NCBI GenBank assembly: GCA_017557085.1
Contig: JAFZAR010000341.1
Span: 1-7,632, forward strand
Origin: Verrucomicrobiota bacterium
GTDB lineage: Bacteria > Verrucomicrobiota > Verrucomicrobiia > Limisphaerales > UBA1412
DNA length: 7,632 bases
Reading direction: 5' to 3'
Below are positions 6,987 through 7,632 of this stretch, piece by piece. Every line of letters begins with the position of its first letter. Position 1 is the stretch's first letter. The translations under genes and the position numbers were made by a program. The notes beneath the pieces were generated by a model that worked only from the letters and a program-made list of their open reading frames with translations, made no database searches and was not told where the DNA came from.

Positions 6987-7015
6987 TTGTTCCCAAAAAG
7001 ATCGGGTCTTATAAT
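6987..7015 (+). promoter_or_regulatory. Possible promoter for the rhamnosidase gene
   Basis: TTGTTC (6987-6992) and TATAAT (7010-7015) are separated by 17 bases, a standard sigma-70 layout with a perfect -10 and a half-matching -35, placed 41-69 bp before the rhamnosidase ATG. If the host is a member of Bacteroidota, this consensus is not the normal one, and the match may be chance in A/T-rich DNA. No TTTG/TAnnTTTG pair with correct spacing was found in the gap. Confidence 0.28.
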
Positions 7016-7055
7016 CAACACAGAGAGCTTTAGAGTTCATTGAGTAATTGTTAAT

Positions 7056-7632
7056 ATGAAAAAACTGATATTGAGTTCGATTCTTGTATCCTTAGCTGTC
7101 GCCATTCAGGCACAAGTTCCTGTTGTTCCTCCACAAGAAGAACTGGATCGCCCTTTCGGCAGTTATGATGAAACCGCATTTCAATCTCCGTCAAAGGTTT
7201 ATTATCCAGAAACCTGGTTTCATTTTATCGGGGGGAATGTTGCCACAAACGGCATTACCGCAGACCTGGAAGCAATAGCCGCAGCCGGATTCTCCGGTAT
7301 CCATCTGTTTCACGGACAATTTGGCGGAGCCTGGCCGGGAGTGGAAACTCAGATTCCTTGCCTCAGTTCTTCATGGAATGATGCAGTTCAATACACAGCC
7401 AAAGAATGCAAACGTCTTGGATTACGTTTTACCATGCAAAACTGTCCAGGCTGGGCTATGTCCGGCGGCCCATGGATCCAACCACAGAACGCCATGCGTC
7501 ACTTGGTATGGAGCAGAACAGATGCTGAAGGTGGAACGATCGATCTAAAACTTGCTCAGCCCCAACCATCTGATGAGGATTGGAGGAATTATCAGGATAT
7601 TACGGTTCTGGCTTTTCCCACTCCGTTGGATG
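7056..7632 (+). CDS. Exported GH106-like alpha-L-rhamnosidase, 3' end cut by window
   Basis: The first 192 residues are present and the frame is open to the edge. The signal peptide is MKKLILSSILVSLAVAIQA, cut before Gln20, which is typical of Bacteroidota. The mature start has the layout of large GH106 proteins: ETWFHFIGGNVATNGITADL (52-71), LEAIAAAGFSGIHLF (71-85), a step recalling the first strands of the TIM barrel, then RLGLRFTMQNCPGWAMSGGP (120-139) and MRHLVWS (147-153). In characterised GH106 enzymes the two catalytic glutamates lie hundreds of residues further on, so activity cannot be checked here. The expected role is removal of terminal alpha-L-rhamnose from rhamnogalacturonan, arabinogalactan-protein or similar glycans. 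The ATG follows an A/T-rich leader without a Shine-Dalgarno sequence. A related GH2-like, uncharacterised glycosidase is the main alternative. Full GH106 proteins usually exceed 800 residues, so most of the gene lies outside. Confidence 0.85.
   Translation, partial: MKKLILSSILVSLAVAIQAQVPVVPPQEELDRPFGSYDETAFQSPSKVYYPETWFHFIGGNVATNGITADLEAIAAAGFSGIHLFHGQFGGAWPGVETQIPCLSSSWNDAVQYTAKECKRLGLRFTMQNCPGWAMSGGPWIQPQNAMRHLVWSRTDAEGGTIDLKLAQPQPSDEDWRNYQDITVLAFPTPLD

Noticed and set aside
7321..7548. A 75-codon + strand ORF near the right edge.
   Set aside because: It is out of frame with the GH106-like gene, which has a signal peptide and family motifs across the same bases.

Overview
The window looks like part of a plant-glycan degradation locus from a bacterium with moderate GC. 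Bacteroidota is the best guess. None of the five gene starts has a recognisable Shine-Dalgarno sequence; all are preceded by A/T-rich leaders, as is usual in that phylum. Two export signals end in Ala-Gln (QA|Q and CA|Q), also typical there. A PVC-group bacterium cannot be excluded from sequence alone, and no marker gene is present.

Layout. Positions 1-336 hold no convincing gene. They contain a perfect 11-bp-stem hairpin (76-100), a degenerate 10-nt/22-nt repeat tract (148-208) and a 15-bp palindrome (235-249). A tight two-gene operon follows on the + strand: an exported GH51 alpha-L-arabinofuranosidase (337-1875) and, 9 bp later, an exported GH127-type (DUF1680) beta-L-arabinofuranosidase (1885-3960). 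A bidirectional hairpin terminator (3978-4009) separates it from a convergent gene on the - strand (4008-6032) for an exported heparinase II/III-like protein, probably a polysaccharide lyase. A 140-bp divergent intergenic region with two small palindromes leads to a membrane-anchored YdcF/ElyC-type DUF218 protein (6173-6952, +). After a 103-bp gap with a possible promoter comes the 5' end of an exported GH106-like alpha-L-rhamnosidase (7056 to the window edge).

Functional reading (inference). The four exported enzymes would together remove alpha-L-arabinofuranose (GH51), beta-L-arabinofuranose (GH127) and alpha-L-rhamnose (GH106), and cleave a uronic-acid-containing chain (heparinase-like lyase). 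That set fits a branched plant polymer carrying arabinose, rhamnose and uronic acid, such as rhamnogalacturonan, arabinogalactan protein or extensin-associated material. No SusC/SusD pair, transporter or regulator is in the window, so the polysaccharide-utilisation-locus reading depends on sequence outside it. The DUF218 gene is the one member without an obvious glycan role. I found no clear evidence of an entirely new kind of system. The best leads are the uncharacterised lyase, the variant GH127 active-site motif, and the non-coding repeats upstream of the operon.
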